This document shows positions 12,229-25,392 of a stretch of 64,000 bases of DNA, piece after piece. The DNA is taken from assembly GCF_027942865.1 (NCBI RefSeq), contig NC_134516.1:25441322-25505321 (forward strand). Direction: 5' to 3'. This stretch comes from Odontesthes bonariensis (lineage: Eukaryota > Chordata > Actinopteri > Atheriniformes > Atherinopsidae). The stretch's first letter is position 1. Each line of letters begins with the position of its first letter. Position numbers and translations under genes: made by a program. The notes beneath the pieces were generated by a model. The model did not search any database and was not told the DNA's origin. It worked only from the letters and a program-made list of their open reading frames with translations.

Positions 12229-12301
12229 GGGTAATTAGCTCAAATGGTAGAGCGCTCGCTTCGCATGTGAGAGGTAGCGGGATCGACGCCCACATTCTCC
12301 A
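12229..12301 (+). tRNA. tRNA-Ala (CGC), unit 12, two stem mismatches
   Basis: G4 to T (T4/C69 mismatch) together with C50/A64. It combines the G4 change of TGC units 15, 26, 28 and 35 with a CGC anticodon, as expected if a crossover fell inside the gene. Confidence 0.82.
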
Positions 12302-12560
12302 GTTGTCTTTCCTTTGTCCTCTGTGGAGGAAATGATTAACAGCTGGATGTGGCAAAGGTGGATGCAAACTGAAAGAAAGACAGCTCTTTCACATTAGCCT
12401 GAAGTCACACTCAAAATTCTTCATGATAGATTCAATCGCCCAAATGTACTTCGTGTAGGCATATAAAAACTTTGCGACAAAACCATTGTTTGAAAAGCCT
12501 GCTTTTAAGAAGTGGAATGAGAAATTTTAACAAACCAGAACAGAACTTGACATGCAAAGC

Positions 12561-12642
12561 CGACGAGAATGGGATTCGGACCCATGCGTGCAAAGCACAA
12601 TGGTTTAGCAGTCCATCGCCTTAAGCGCTCGGCCACCTCGTC
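12561..12642 (-). tRNA. tRNA-Ser (GCT), unit 12, elbow-altered
   Basis: Full B type. Confidence 0.82.
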
Positions 12643-13320
12643 CTCTCTCTTGTAAGTTTGACCATAAAAATTTCCGTCTTAAACTACAGCTGGTATAATT
12701 TTGATCTCAAAATTGGAGCCTCATTAGATACAATGGTCTTGCGTTCAGAGGATATGAATTTATCCTCCTTTCACAAAAATAGAATCATTATTATCTAAAT
12801 GTGGTACCATGTAGGGATGTTTGAGGTTGTTTGATTTAAAATTGGGCGAAACAAAAGCAATTGCACTTAGGATAAGTCAAATTTAAGGTTGGGGTTATTA
12901 CAATCTCTTCAGAATATACCCAAATATGGAAGAAAAACTATGTCAAATTATAAAAGGCTTGCTTTCCAGGCAAAATGTGGCGGGATTGATGTCCGCACTC
13001 CTCAGAAATCTTTCAGGTGCTCTTCTGGTGAGAGGCTTTAATGATCATCTTATAAAGACAAACCAACTAATGTGCAAATTCAAATTTGTTTAAAATCGGA
13101 AAGAAAAAAGAATCTGCCAAACCATGAAACACTACGGATTTTCCATGTCTCACTGATCGAACGCAAGACTCTACTTGATACATTCAACCACTCTGAAAAA
13201 CACTGATAAAAACCAACAAGCTTCAGTTGTGAGATCTATTCCTTTTTATGTATCAAGGAATGGATCGTTTGGTCAGAAATGGTTCGTTAATTTGGAAGCG
13301 CTAATAATACATCAATTGAA

Positions 13321-13393
13321 GGGGAATTAGCTCAAATGGTAGAGCGCTCGCTTTGCATGTGAGAGGTAGCGGGATCGACGCCCGCATTCTCCA
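13321..13393 (+). tRNA. tRNA-Ala (TGC), unit 13
   Basis: Identical to the consensus. Confidence 0.96.
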
Positions 13394-13652
13394 GTTGTCT
13401 TAAATTTGTCCTATTTCGAGGAAATTGTTAACAGCTGGATGTGGCAAAGGTGGATGCAAACTGAAAGAAAGACAGCTCTTTCACATTAGCCTGAAGTTAA
13501 ACTCAAAATTCTTCATGATAGATTCAATCGCCCAAATGTACTTCGTGTAGGCAAATAAAAATTCTGCGACAGAAGCATTATTTGAAAAGCCTACTTGTAA
13601 GTAGTTGAATGAGAAATTTTAGCAAACCAGAACAGAACTTGACATGCAAAGC

Positions 13653-13734
13653 CGAAGAGAATGGGATTCGAACCCATGCGTGCAAAGCACAATGGATTAG
13701 CAGTCCATCGCCTTAACCGCTCGGCCACCTCGTC
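13653..13734 (-). tRNA. tRNA-Ser (GCT), unit 13, acceptor mismatch
   Basis: C3/T70 mismatch. Confidence 0.88.
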
Positions 13735-14412
13735 CTCTCTCTTGTAAGTTTGACCATAAAAAATTCCGTCTTAAACTACAGCTGGTATAATTTTGATCTC
13801 AAAATTGGAGCCTCATTAGATACAATGGTCTTGCTTTCAGAGGATATGAATTTATCCTCCTTTCACAAAAATAGAATCATTATTATCTAAATGTGGTACC
13901 ATGTAGGGATGTTTGAGGTTGTTTGATTTAAAATTGGGCGAAACAAAAGCAATTGCACTTAGGATAAGTCAAATTTAAGGTTGGGGTTATTACAATCTCT
14001 TCAGAATATACCCAAATATGGAAGACAAACTATGTCAAATTATAAAGGGCTTGCTTTCCAGGAAAAATGTGGTGGGATTGATGTCCGCACTCCTCAGAAA
14101 TCTTTTAGGTGCTCTTCTGGTGAGAGGCCTTAATGATCATCTTATAAAGACAAACCAACTTATGTGCAAATTCAAATTTGTTTAAAATCGGAAAGAAAAA
14201 GGAATCTGCCAAACCATGAAACACTACGGATTTTCCATGTCTCACTGATCGAACGCAAGACTCTACTTGATACATTCAACCACTCTGAAAAACACTGATA
14301 AAAACCAATAAGCTTCTGTTGTGAAATCTTTTCCTTTTTATGTATCAAGGAATGGATAGTTTGGTCAGAAATTGTTCGTTAATTTGGAAGCTCTAAGAAT
14401 ACATCAAGCGAA

Positions 14413-14485
14413 GGGGAATTAGCTCAAATGGTAGAGCGCTCGCTTAGCATGTGAGAGGTAGCGGGATCGACGCCCACATTCTCCA
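14413..14485 (+). tRNA. tRNA-Ala (AGC), unit 14
   Basis: C50/A64 mismatch; aagcgaag flank marker. Confidence 0.87.
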
Positions 14486-14744
14486 GTTGTCTTTCCTTTG
14501 TCCTCTGTGGAGGAAATGATTAACAGCTGGATGTGGCAAAGGTGGATGCAAACTGAAAGAAAGACAGCTCTTTCACATTAGCCTGAAGTCACACTCAAAA
14601 TTCTTCATGATAGATTCAATCGCCCAAATGAACTTCGTGTAGGCATATAAAAACTTTGCGACAAAACCATTGTTTGAAAAGCCTGCTTTTAAGAAGTGGA
14701 ATGAGAAATTTTAACAAACCAGAACAGAACTTGACATGCAAAGC

Positions 14745-14826
14745 CGACGAGAATGGGATTCGGACCCATGCGTGCAAAGCACAATGGTTTAGCAGTCCAT
14801 CGCCTTAAGCGCTCGGCCACCTCGTC
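14745..14826 (-). tRNA. tRNA-Ser (GCT), unit 14, elbow-altered
   Basis: Full B type. Confidence 0.82.
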
Positions 14827-15503
14827 CTCTCTCTTGTAAGTTTGACCATAAAAATTTCCGTCTTAAACTACAGCTGGTATAATTTTGATCTCAAAATTGG
14901 AGCCTCATTAGAAACAATGGCCTCGCGTGAAGAGGATATGAATTTATCCTCCTTTCACAAAAATAGAATCATTATTATCTAAATGTGGTACCATGTAGGG
15001 ATGTTTGAGGTTGTTTGATTTAAAATTGGGCGAAACAAAAGCAATTGCACTTAGGATAAGTAAATTTAAGGTTGGGGTTATTACAATCTCTTCAGAATAT
15101 ACCCAAATATGGAAGAAAAACTATGTCAAATTAGAAAGGGCTTGCTTTCCAGGCAAAATGTGGCGGGATTGATGTCCGCACTCCTCAGAAATCTTTCAGG
15201 TGCTCTTCTGGTGAGAGGCTTTAATGATCATCTTATAAAGACAAACCAACTAATGTGCAAATTCAAATTTGTTTAAAATCGGAAAGAAAAAAGAATCTGC
15301 CAAACCATGAAACACTACGGATTTTCCATGTCTCACTGATCGAACGCAAGACTCTACTTGATACATTCAACCACTCTGAAAAACACTGATAAAAACCAAC
15401 AAGCTTCAGTTGTGAGATCTATTCCTTTTTATGTATCAAGGAATGGATCGTTTGGTCAGAAATGGTTCGTTAATTTGGAAGCGCTAATAATACATCAATT
15501 GAA

Positions 15504-15576
15504 GGGTAATTAGCTCAAATGGTAGAGCGCTCGCTTTGCATGTGAGAGGTAGCGGGATCGACGCCCGCATTCTCCA
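15504..15576 (+). tRNA. tRNA-Ala (TGC), unit 15
   Basis: G4 to T, leaving a T4/C69 mismatch; T arm matches consensus. Confidence 0.88.
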
Positions 15577-15835
15577 GTTGTCTTAAATTTGTCCTATTTC
15601 GAGGAAATTGTTAACAGCTGGATGTGGCAAAGGTGGATGCAAACTGAAAGAAAGACAGCTCTTTCACATTAGCCTGAAGTTAAATTCAAAATTCTTCATG
15701 ATAGATTCAATCGCCCAAATGTACTTCGTGTAGGCAAATAAAAATTCTGCGACAGAAGCATTATTTGAAAAGCCTACTTGTAAGTAGTTGAATGAGAAAT
15801 TTTAGCAAACCAGAACAGAAGTTGACATGCAAAGC

Positions 15836-15917
15836 CGACGAGAATGGGATTCGAACCCATGCGTGCAAAGCACAATGGATTAGCAGTCCATCGCCTTAAC
15901 CGCTCGGCCACCTCGTC
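15836..15917 (-). tRNA. tRNA-Ser (GCT), unit 15
   Basis: Identical to the consensus. Confidence 0.96.
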
Positions 15918-16595
15918 CTCTCTCTTGTAAGTTTGACCATAAAAAATTCCGTCTTAAACTACAGCTGGTATAAGTTTGATCTCAAAATTGGAGCCTCATT
16001 AGACACAATGGTGTTGCGTTCAGAGGATATGAATTTATCCTCCTTTCACAAAAATAGAATCATGATTATCTAAATGTGGTACCATGTAGGGATGTTTGAG
16101 GTTGTTTGATTTAAAATTGGGCAAAACAAAAGCAATTGCACTTAGGATAAGTCAAATTTAAGGTTGGGGTTATTACAATCTCTTCAGAATATACCAAGAT
16201 ATGAAAAACAAACTTTGTCAAATTATAAAGGGCTTGCTTTCCAGGCAAAATGTGGCGGGATTGATGTCCGCACTCCTCAGAAATCTTTTAGGTGCTCTTC
16301 TGGTGAGAGGCCTTAATGATCATCTTATAAAGACAAACCAACTTATGTGCAAATTCAAATTTGTTTAAAATCGGTAAGAAAAAAGAATCTGCCAAACCAT
16401 GAAACACTACGGATTTTCCATGTCTCACTGATCGAACGCAAGACTCTACTTGATACATTCAACCACTCTGAAAAACACTGATAAAAACCAACAAACTTCA
16501 GTTGTGAGATCTATTCCTTTTTATGTATCAAGGAATGGATCGTTTGGTCAGAAATGGTTCGTTAATTTGGAAGCTCTAATAATACATCAACCGAA

Positions 16596-16668
16596 GGGGA
16601 ATTAGCTCAAATGGTAGAGCGCTCGCTTAGCATGTGAGAGGTAGCGGGATCAACGCGCACATTCTCCA
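16596..16668 (+). tRNA. tRNA-Ala (AGC), unit 16, degraded T arm
   Basis: G57 to A, C62 to G and G64 to A leave two mismatches in the five-pair T stem and change the B box. Possibly a pseudogene. Confidence 0.75.
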
Positions 16669-16926
16669 GTTGTATTTCCTTTGTCCTCTGTGGAGGAAAT
16701 GATTAACAGCTGGATGTGGCAAAGGTGGATGCAAACTGAAAGAAAGACAGCTCTTTCACATTAGCCTGAAGTCACACTCAAAAATCTTCATGATAGATTC
16801 AATCGCCCAAATGAACTTCGTGTAGGCAAATAAAAACTTTGCGACAAAACCATTGTTTGAAAAGCCGCTTGTAAGAAGTGGAATGAGAAATTTTAACAAA
16901 CCAGAACAGAACTTGACATGCAAAGC

Positions 16927-17008
16927 CTACGAGAATGGGATTCGGACCCATGCGTGCAAAGCACAATGGATTAGCAGTCCATCGCCTTAAGCGCTCGGCC
17001 ACCTCGTC
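16927..17008 (-). tRNA. tRNA-Ser (GCT), unit 16, elbow and acceptor altered
   Basis: C19 and C55 with T39 kept, plus C72 to A, which breaks the first acceptor pair. Confidence 0.78.
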
Positions 17009-17685
17009 CTCTCTCTTGTAAGTTTGACCATAAAAAATTCCGTCTTAAACGACAGCTGGTATAATTTTGATCTCAAAATTGGAGCCTCATTAGATACAAT
17101 GGTCTTGCGTTCAGAGGATATGAATTTATCCTCCTTTCACAAAAATAGAATCATTATTATCTAAATGTGGTACCATGTAGGGATGTTTGAGGTTGTTTGA
17201 TTTAAAATTGGGCGAAACAAAAGCAATTGCACTTAGGATAAGTCAAATTTAAGGTTGGGGTTATTACAATCTCTTCAGAATATACCCAAATATGGAAGAC
17301 AAACTATGTCAAATTATAAAGGGCTTGCTTTCCAGGAAAAATGTGGTGGGATTGATGTCCGCACTCCTCAGAAATCTTTTAGGTGCTCTTCTGGTGAGAG
17401 GCTTTAATGATCATCTTATAAAGACAAACCAACTTATGTGCAAATTCAAATTTGTTTAAAATCGGAAAGAAAAAAGAATCTGCCAAACCATGAAACACTA
17501 CGGATTTTCCATGTCTCACTGATCGAACGCAAGACTCTACTTGATACATTCAACCACTCTGAAAAACACTGATAAAAACCAACAAGCTTCAGTTGTGAGA
17601 TCTATTCCTTTTTATGTTCAAGGAATGGATTGTTTGGTCAGAAATGGTTCGTTAATTTGGAAGCGCTAATAATACATCAATTGAA

Positions 17686-17758
17686 GGGGAATTAGCTCAA
17701 ATGGTAGAGCGCTCGCTTTGCATGTGAGAGGTAGCGGGATCGACGCCCGCATTCTCCA
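17686..17758 (+). tRNA. tRNA-Ala (TGC), unit 17
   Basis: Identical to the consensus. Confidence 0.96.
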
Positions 17759-18005
17759 GTTGTCTTAAATTTGTCCTATTTCGAGGAAATTGTTAACAGC
17801 TGGATGTGGCAAACTGAAAGAAAGACAGCTCTTTCACATTAGCCTGAAGTTAAATTCAAAATTCTTCATGATAGATTCCATCGCCCAAATGTACTTCGTG
17901 TAGGCAAATAAAAATTCTGCGACAGAAGCATTATTTGAAAAGCCTACTTGTAAGTAGTTGAATGAGAAATTTTAGCAAACCAGAACAGAACTTGACATGC
18001 AAAGC

Positions 18006-18087
18006 CGACGAGAATGGGATTCGAACCCATGCGTGCAAAGCACAATGGATTAGCAGTCCATCGCCTTAACCGCTCGGCCACCTCGTC
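18006..18087 (-). tRNA. tRNA-Ser (GCT), unit 17
   Basis: Identical to the consensus. Confidence 0.96.
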
Positions 18088-18766
18088 CTCTCTCTTGTAA
18101 GTTTGACCATAAAAAATTCCGTCTTAAACTACAGCTGGTATAATTTTGATCTCAAAATTGGAGCCTCATTAGATACAATGGTCTTGCGTTCAGAGGATAT
18201 GAATTTATCCTCCTTTCACAAAAATAGAATCATGATTATCTAAATGTGGTACCATGTAGGGATGTTTGAGGTTGTTTGATTTAAAATTGGGCGAAACAAA
18301 AGCAATTGCACTTAGGATAAGTCAAATTTAAGGTTGGGGTTATTACAATCTCTTCAGAATATACCCAAATATGGAAGAAAAACTATGTCAAATTATAAAG
18401 GGCTTGCTTTCCAGGAAAAATGTGGTGGGATTGATGTCCGCACTCCTCAGAAATCTTTTAGGTGCTCTTCTGGTGAGAGGCTTTAATGATCATCGTATAA
18501 AGACAAACCAACTAATGTGCAAATTCAAATTTGTTTTAAAATCGGTAAGAAAAAAGAATCTGCCAAACCATGAAACACTACGGATTTTCCATGTCTCACT
18601 GATCGAACGCAAGACTCTACTTGATACATTCAACCACTCTGAAAAACACTGATAAAAACCAACAAGCTTCAGTTGTGAGATCTATTCCTTTTTATGTATC
18701 AAGGAATGGATCGTTTGGTCAGAAATGGTTCGTTAATTTGGAAGCTCTAAGAATACATCAACCGAA

Positions 18767-18839
18767 GGGGAATTAGCTCAAATGGTAGAGCGCTCGCTTA
18801 GCATGTGAGAGGTAGCGGGATCGACGCCCACATTCTCCA
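18767..18839 (+). tRNA. tRNA-Ala (AGC), unit 18
   Basis: C50/A64 mismatch. Confidence 0.87.
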
Positions 18840-19098
18840 GTTGTCTTTCCTTTGTCCTCTGTGGAGGAAATGATTAACAGCTGGATGTGGCAAAGGTGGA
18901 TGCAAACTGAAAGAAAGACAGCTCTTTCACATTAGCCTGAAGTCACACTCAAAATTCTTCATGATAGATTCAATCGCCCAAATGAACTTCGTGTAGGCAT
19001 ATAAAAACTTTGCGACAAAACCATTGTTTGAAAAGCCTGCTTTTAAGAAGTGGAATGAGAAATTTTAACAAACCAGAACAGAACTTGACATGCAAAGC

Positions 19099-19180
19099 CG
19101 ACGAGAATGGGATTCGGACCCATGCGTGCAAAGCACAATGGTTTAGCAGTCCATCGCCTTAAGCGCTCGGCCACCTCGTC
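19099..19180 (-). tRNA. tRNA-Ser (GCT), unit 18, elbow-altered
   Basis: Full B type. Confidence 0.82.
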
Positions 19181-19858
19181 CTCTCTCTTGTAAGTTTGAC
19201 CATAAAAATTTCCGTCTTAAACTACAGCTGGTATAATTTTGATCTCAAAATTGGAGCCTCATTAGAAACAATGGCCTCGCGTGAAGAGGATATGAATTTA
19301 TCCTCCTTTCACAAAAATAGAATCATTATTATCTAAATGTGGTACCATGTAGGGATGTTTGAGGTTGTTTGATTTAAAATTGGGCGAAACAAAAGCAATT
19401 GCACTTAGGATAAGTCAAATTTAAGGTTGGGGTTATTACAATCTCTTCAGAATATACCCAAATATGGAAGAAAAACTATGTCAAATTATAAAGGGCTTGC
19501 TTTCCAGGCAAAATGTGGCGGGATTGATGTCCGCACTCCTCAGAAATCTTTCAGGTGCTCTTCTGGTGAGAGGCTTTAATGATCATCTTATAAAGACAAA
19601 CCAACTTATGTGCAAATTCAAATTTGTTTAAAATCGGTAAGAAAAAAGAATCTGCCAAACCATGAAACACTACGGATTTTCCATGTCTCACTGATCGAAC
19701 GCAAGACTCTACTTGATACATTCAACCACTCTGAAAAACACTGATAAAAACCAACAAGCTTCAGTTGTGAGATCTATTCCTTTTTATGTATCAAGGAATG
19801 GATCGTTTGGTCAGAAATGGTTCGTTAATTTGGAAGCTCTAATAATACATCAACCGAA

Positions 19859-19931
19859 GGGGAATTAGCTCAAATGGTAGAGCGCTCGCTTTGCATGTGA
19901 GAGGTAGCGGGATCGACGCCCGCATTCTCCC
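19859..19931 (+). tRNA. tRNA-Ala (TGC), unit 19, discriminator changed
   Basis: A73 to C, as in units 6 and 22. Confidence 0.88.
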
Positions 19932-20190
19932 GTTGTCTTAAATTTGTCCTATTTCGAGGAAATTGTTAACAGCTGGATGTGGCAAAGGTGGATGCGAACT
20001 GAAAGAAAGACAGCTCTTTCACATTAGCCTGAAGTTAAATTCAAAATTCTTCATGATAGATTCAATCGCCCAAATGTACTTCGTGTAGGCAAATAAAAAT
20101 TCTGCGACAGAAGCATTATTTGAAAAGCCTACTTGTAAGTAGTTGAATGAGAAATTTTAGCAAACCAGAACAGAACTTGACATGCAAAGC

Positions 20191-20272
20191 CGACGAGAAT
20201 GGGATTCGAACCCATGCGTGCAAAGCACAATGGATTAGCAGTCCATCGCCTTAACCGCTCGGCCACCTCGTC
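20191..20272 (-). tRNA. tRNA-Ser (GCT), unit 19
   Basis: Identical to the consensus. Confidence 0.96.
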
Positions 20273-20950
20273 CTCTCTCTTGTAAGTTTGACCATAAAAA
20301 ATTCCGTCTTAAACTACAGCTGGTATAAGTTTGATCTCAAAATTGGAGCCTCATTAGACACAATGGTGTTGCGTTCAGAGGATATGAATTTATCCTCCTT
20401 TCACAAAAATAGAATCATTATTATCTAAATGTGGTACCATGTAGGGATGTTTGAGGTTGTTTGATTTAAAATTGGGCGAAACAAAAGCAATTGCACTTAG
20501 GATAAGTCAAATTTAAGGTTGGGGTTATTATAATCTCTTCAGGATATACCAAGATATGAAAAACAAACTATGTCAAATTATAAAGGGCTTGCTTTCCAGG
20601 CAAAATGTGGCGGGATTGATGTCCGCACTCCTCAGAAATCTTTTAGGTGCTCTTCTGGTGAGAGGCCTTAATGATCATCTTGTAAAGACAAACCAACTTA
20701 TGTGCAAATTCAAATTTGTTTAAAATCGGTAAGAAAAAAGAATCTGTCAAACCATGAAACACTACGGATTTTCCATGTCTCACTGATCGAACGCAAGACT
20801 CTACTTGATACATTCAACCACTCTGAAAAACACTGATAAAAACCAACAAGCTTCAGTTGTGAGATCTATTCCTTTTTATGTATCAAGGAATGGATCGTTT
20901 GGTCAGAAATGGTTCGTTAATTTGGAAGCTCTAATAATACATCAACCGAA

Positions 20951-21023
20951 GGGGAATTAGCTCAAATGGTAGAGTGCTCGCTTAGCATGTGAGAGGTATT
21001 GGGATCGACGCCCACATTCTCCA
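20951..21023 (+). tRNA. tRNA-Ala (AGC), unit 20, rebuilt T stem
   Basis: C25 to T gives a G10/T25 wobble. G49 and C50 are both T: T50 now pairs with A64, but T49 faces C65. Confidence 0.82.
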
Positions 21024-21282
21024 GTTGTCTTAAATTTGTCCTATGTGGAGGAAATGATTAACAGCTGGATGTGGCAAAGGTGGATGCAAACTGAAAGAAA
21101 GACAGCTCTTTCACATTAGCCTGAAGTCACACTCAAAATTCTTCATGATAGATTCAATCGCCCAAATGTACTTCGTGTAGGCAAATAAAAATTCTGCGAC
21201 AGAAGCATTATTTGAAAAGCCTACTTGTAAGTAGTTGAATGAGAAATTTTAGCAAACCAGAACAGAACTTGACATGCAAAGC

Positions 21283-21364
21283 CGACGAGAATGGGATACG
21301 AACCCATGCGAGCAAAGCACAATGGATTAGCAGTCCATCGCCTTAACCGCTCGGCCACCTCGTC
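21283..21364 (-). tRNA. tRNA-Ser (GCT), unit 20, T-loop altered
   Basis: A58 to T removes the T54/A58 reverse-Hoogsteen pair and alters the B box; one further change lies in the variable arm. Confidence 0.82.
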
Positions 21365-22043
21365 CTCTCTCTTGTAAGTTTGACCATAAAAAATTCCGTC
21401 TTAAACTACAGCTGGTATAATTTTGATCTCAAAATTGGAGCCTCATTAGATACAATGGTCTTGCGTTCAGAGGATATGAATTTATCCTCCTTTCACAAAA
21501 ATAGAATCATTATTATCTAAATGTGGTACCATGTAGGGATGTTTGAGGTTGTTTGATTTAAAATTGGGCGAAACAAAAGCAATTGCACTTAGGATAAGTC
21601 AAATTTAAGGTTGGGGTTATTACAATCTCTTCAGAATATACCCAAATATGGAAGAAAAACTATGTCAAATTATAAAGGGCTTGCTTTCCAGGAAAAATGT
21701 GGTGGGATTGATGTCCGCACTCCTCAGAAATCTTTTAGGTGCTCTTCTGGTGAGAGGCTTTAATGATCATCGTATAAAGACAAACCAACTAATGTGCAAA
21801 TTCAAATTTGTTTTAAAATCGGTAAGAAAAAAGAATCTGCCAAACCATGAAACACTACGGATTTTCCATGTCTCACTGATCGAACGCAAGACTCTACTTG
21901 ATACATTCAACCACTCTGAAATACACTGATAAAAACCAACAAGCTTCAGTTGTGAGATCTATTCCTTTTTATGTATCAAGGAATGGATCGTTTGGTCAGA
22001 AATGGTTCGTTAATTTGGAAGCTCTAAGAATACATCAACCGAA

Positions 22044-22116
22044 GGGGAATTAGCTCAAATGGTAGAGCGCTCGCTTAGCATGTGAGAGGTAGCGGGATCG
22101 ACGCCCACATTCTCCA
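22044..22116 (+). tRNA. tRNA-Ala (AGC), unit 21
   Basis: C50/A64 mismatch. Confidence 0.87.
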
Positions 22117-22375
22117 GTTGTCTTTCCTTTGTCCTCTGTGGAGGAAATGATTAACAGCTGGATGTGGCAAAGGTGGATGCAAACTGAAAGAAAGACAGCT
22201 CTTTCACATTAGCCTGAAGTCACACTCAAAATTCTTCATGATAGATTCAATCGCCCAAATGAACTTCGTGTAGGCATATAAAAACTTTGCGACAAAACCA
22301 TTGTTTGAAAAGCCTGCTTTTAAGAAGTGGAATGAGAAATTTTAACAAACCAGAACAGAACTTGACATGCAAAGC

Positions 22376-22457
22376 CGACGAGAATGGGATTCGGACCCAT
22401 GCGTGCAAAGCACAATGGTTTAGCAGTCCATCGCCTTAAGCGCTCGGCCACCTCGTC
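22376..22457 (-). tRNA. tRNA-Ser (GCT), unit 21, elbow-altered
   Basis: Full B type. Confidence 0.82.
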
Positions 22458-23135
22458 CTCTCTCTTGTAAGTTTGACCATAAAAATTTCCGTCTTAAACT
22501 ACAGCTGGTATAATTTTGATCTCAAAATTGGAGCCTCATTAGAAACAATGGCCTCGCGTGAAGAGGATATGAATTTATCCTCCTTTCACAAAAATAGAAT
22601 CATTATTATCTAAATGTGGTACCATGTAGGGATGTTTGAGGTTGTTTGATTTAAAATTGGGCGAAACAAAAGCAATTGCACTTAGGATAAGTCAAATTTA
22701 AGGTTGGGGTTATTACAATCTCTTCAGAATATACCCAAATATGGAAGAAAAACTATGTCAAATTATAAAGGGCTTGCTTTCCAGGCAAAATGTGGCGGGA
22801 TTGATGTCCGCACTCCTCAGAAATCTTTCAGGTGCTCTTCTGGTGAGAGGCTTTAATGATCATCTTATAAAGACAAACCAACTTATGTGCAAATTCAAAT
22901 TTGTTTAAAATCGGTAAGAAAAAAGAATCTGCCAAACCATGAAACACTACGGATTTTCCATGTCTCACTGATCGAACGCAAGACTCTACTTGATACATTC
23001 AACCACTCTGAAAAACACTGATAAAAACCAACAAGCTTCAGTTGTGAGATCTATTCCTTTTTATGTATCAAGGAATGGATCGTTTGGTCAGAAATGGTTC
23101 GTTAATTTGGAAGCTCTAATAATACATCAACCGAA

Positions 23136-23208
23136 GGGGAATTAGCTCAAATGGTAGAGCGCTCGCTTTGCATGTGAGAGGTAGCGGGATCGACGCCCGC
23201 ATTCTCCC
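23136..23208 (+). tRNA. tRNA-Ala (TGC), unit 22, discriminator changed
   Basis: A73 to C; lies 3277 bp from unit 19 inside a duplicated block. Confidence 0.88.
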
Positions 23209-23467
23209 GTTGTCTTAAATTTGTCCTATTTCGAGGAAATTGTTAACAGCTGGATGTGGCAAAGGTGGATGCGAACTGAAAGAAAGACAGCTCTTTCACA
23301 TTAGCCTGAAGTTAAATTCAAAATTCTTCATGATAGATTCAATCGCCCAAATGTACTTCGTGTAGGCAAATAAAAATTCTGCGACAGAAGCATTATTTGA
23401 AAAGCCTACTTGTAAGTAGTTGAATGAGAAATTTTAGCAAACCAGAACAGAACTTGACATGCAAAGC

Positions 23468-23549
23468 CGACGAGAATGGGATTCGAACCCATGCGTGCAA
23501 AGCACAATGGATTAGCAGTCCATCGCCTTAACCGCTCGGCCACCTCGTC
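23468..23549 (-). tRNA. tRNA-Ser (GCT), unit 22
   Basis: Identical to the consensus. Confidence 0.96.
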
Positions 23550-24227
23550 CTCTCTCTTGTAAGTTTGACCATAAAAAATTCCGTCTTAAACTACAGCTGG
23601 TATAAGTTTGATCTCAAAATTGGAGCCTCATTAGACACAATGGTGTTGCGTTCAGAGGATATGAATTTATCCTCCTTTCACAAAAATAGAATCATTATTA
23701 TCTAAATGTGGTACCATGTAGGGATGTTTGAGGTTGTTTGATTTAAAATTGGGCGAAACAAAAGCAATTGCACTTAGGATAAGTCAAATTTAAGGTTGGG
23801 GTTATTACAATCTCTTCAGGATATACCAAGATATGAAAAACAAACTATGTCAAATTATAAAGGGCTTGCTTTCCAGGCAAAATGTGGCGGGATTGATGTC
23901 CGCACTCCTCAGAAATCTTTTAGGTGCTCTTCTGGTGAGAGGCCTTAATGATCATCTTGTAAAGACAAACCAACTTATGTGCAAATTCAAATTTGTTTAA
24001 AATCGGTAAGAAAAAAGAATCTGTCAAACCATGAAACACTACGGATTTTCCATGTCTCACTGATCGAACGCAAGACTCTACTTGATACATTCAACCACTC
24101 TGAAAAACACTGATAAAAACAGACAAGCTTCAGTTGTGAGATCTATTCCTTTTTATGTATCAAGGAATGGATCGTTTGGTCAGAAATGGTTCGTTAATTT
24201 GGAAGCTCTAATAATACATCAACCGAA

Positions 24228-24300
24228 GGGGAATTACCTCAAATGGTAGAGCGCTCGCTTAGCATGTGAGAGGTAGCGGGATCGACGCCCACATTCTCCA
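24228..24300 (+). tRNA. tRNA-Ala (AGC), unit 23, D-stem change
   Basis: G10 to C breaks the 10:25 pair and alters the A box; C50/A64 mismatch as well. Confidence 0.82.
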
Positions 24301-24559
24301 GTTGTCTTTCCTTTGTCCTCTGTGGAGGAAATGATTAACAGCTGGATGTGGCAAAGGTGGATGCAAACTGAAAGAAAGACAGCTCTTTCACATTAGCCTG
24401 AAGTCACACTCAAAATTCTTCATGATAGATTCAATCGCCCAAATGTACTTCGTGTAGGCAAATAAAAATTCTGCGACAGAAGCATTATTTGAAAAGCCTA
24501 CTTGTAAGTAGTTGAATGAGAAATTTTAGCAAACCAGAACAGAACTTGACATGCAAAGC

Positions 24560-24641
24560 CGACGAGAATGGGATTCGAACCCATGCGTGCAAAGCACAAT
24601 GGATTAGCAGTCCATCGCCTTAACCGCTCGGCCACCTCGTC
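24560..24641 (-). tRNA. tRNA-Ser (GCT), unit 23
   Basis: Identical to the consensus. Confidence 0.96.
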
Positions 24642-25319
24642 CTCTCTCTTGTAAGTTTGACCACAAAAAATTCCGTCTTAAACTACAGCTGGTATAATTT
24701 TGATCTCAAAATTGGAGCCTCATTAGATACAATGGTCTTGCGTTCAGAGGATATGAATTTATCCTCCTTTCACAAAAATAGAATCATTATTATCTAAATG
24801 TGGTACCATGTAGGGATGTTTGAGGTTGTTTGATTTAAAATTGGGCGAAACAAAAGCAATTGCACTTAGGATAAGTCAAATTTAAGGTTGGGGTTATTAC
24901 AATCTCTTCAGAATATACCCAAATATGGAAGACAAACTATGTCAAATTATAAAGGGCTTGCTTTCCAGGAAAAATGTGGTGGGATTGATGTCCGCACTCC
25001 TCAGAAATCTTTTAGGTGCTCTTCTGGTGAGAGGCTTTAATGATCATCGTATAAAGACAAACCAACTAATGTGCAAATTCAAATTTGTTTAAAATCGGAA
25101 AGAAAAAAGAATCTGCCAAACCATGAAACACTACGGATTTTCCATGTCTCACTGATCGAACGCAAGACTCTACTTGATACATTCAACCACTCTGAAAAAC
25201 ACTGATAAAAACCAATAAGCTTCTGTTGTGAAATCTATTCCTTTTTATGTATCAAGGAATGGATCGTTTGGTCAGAAATGGTTCGTTAATTTGGAAGCGC
25301 TAATAATACATCAATTGAA

Positions 25320-25392
25320 GGGGAATTAGCTCAAATGGTAGAGCGCTCGCTTCGCATGTGAGAGGTAGCGGGATCGACGCCCGCATTCTCCA
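25320..25392 (+). tRNA. tRNA-Ala (CGC), unit 24
   Basis: Anticodon CGC on an otherwise consensus body, with intact T stem. Confidence 0.95.

Larger units (their letters stand above)
10040..15536 (+). repeat. Three-unit duplication, offset 3275 bp
   Basis: About 10040-12260 recurs as about 13315-15536, with private aaaaaggaatc, the shortened ataagtaaat and the G4-to-T alanine gene. The right break falls within tRNA-Ala, between G4 and the anticodon of units 12 and 15. Confidence 0.78.
18240..24247 (+). repeat. Three-unit duplication, offset 3277 bp
   Basis: Units 18-20 and 21-23 share caggatatacc, atcttgtaaag, aatctgtcaaacc and the tRNA-Ala A73-to-C gene at 3277 bp spacing. Confidence 0.8.
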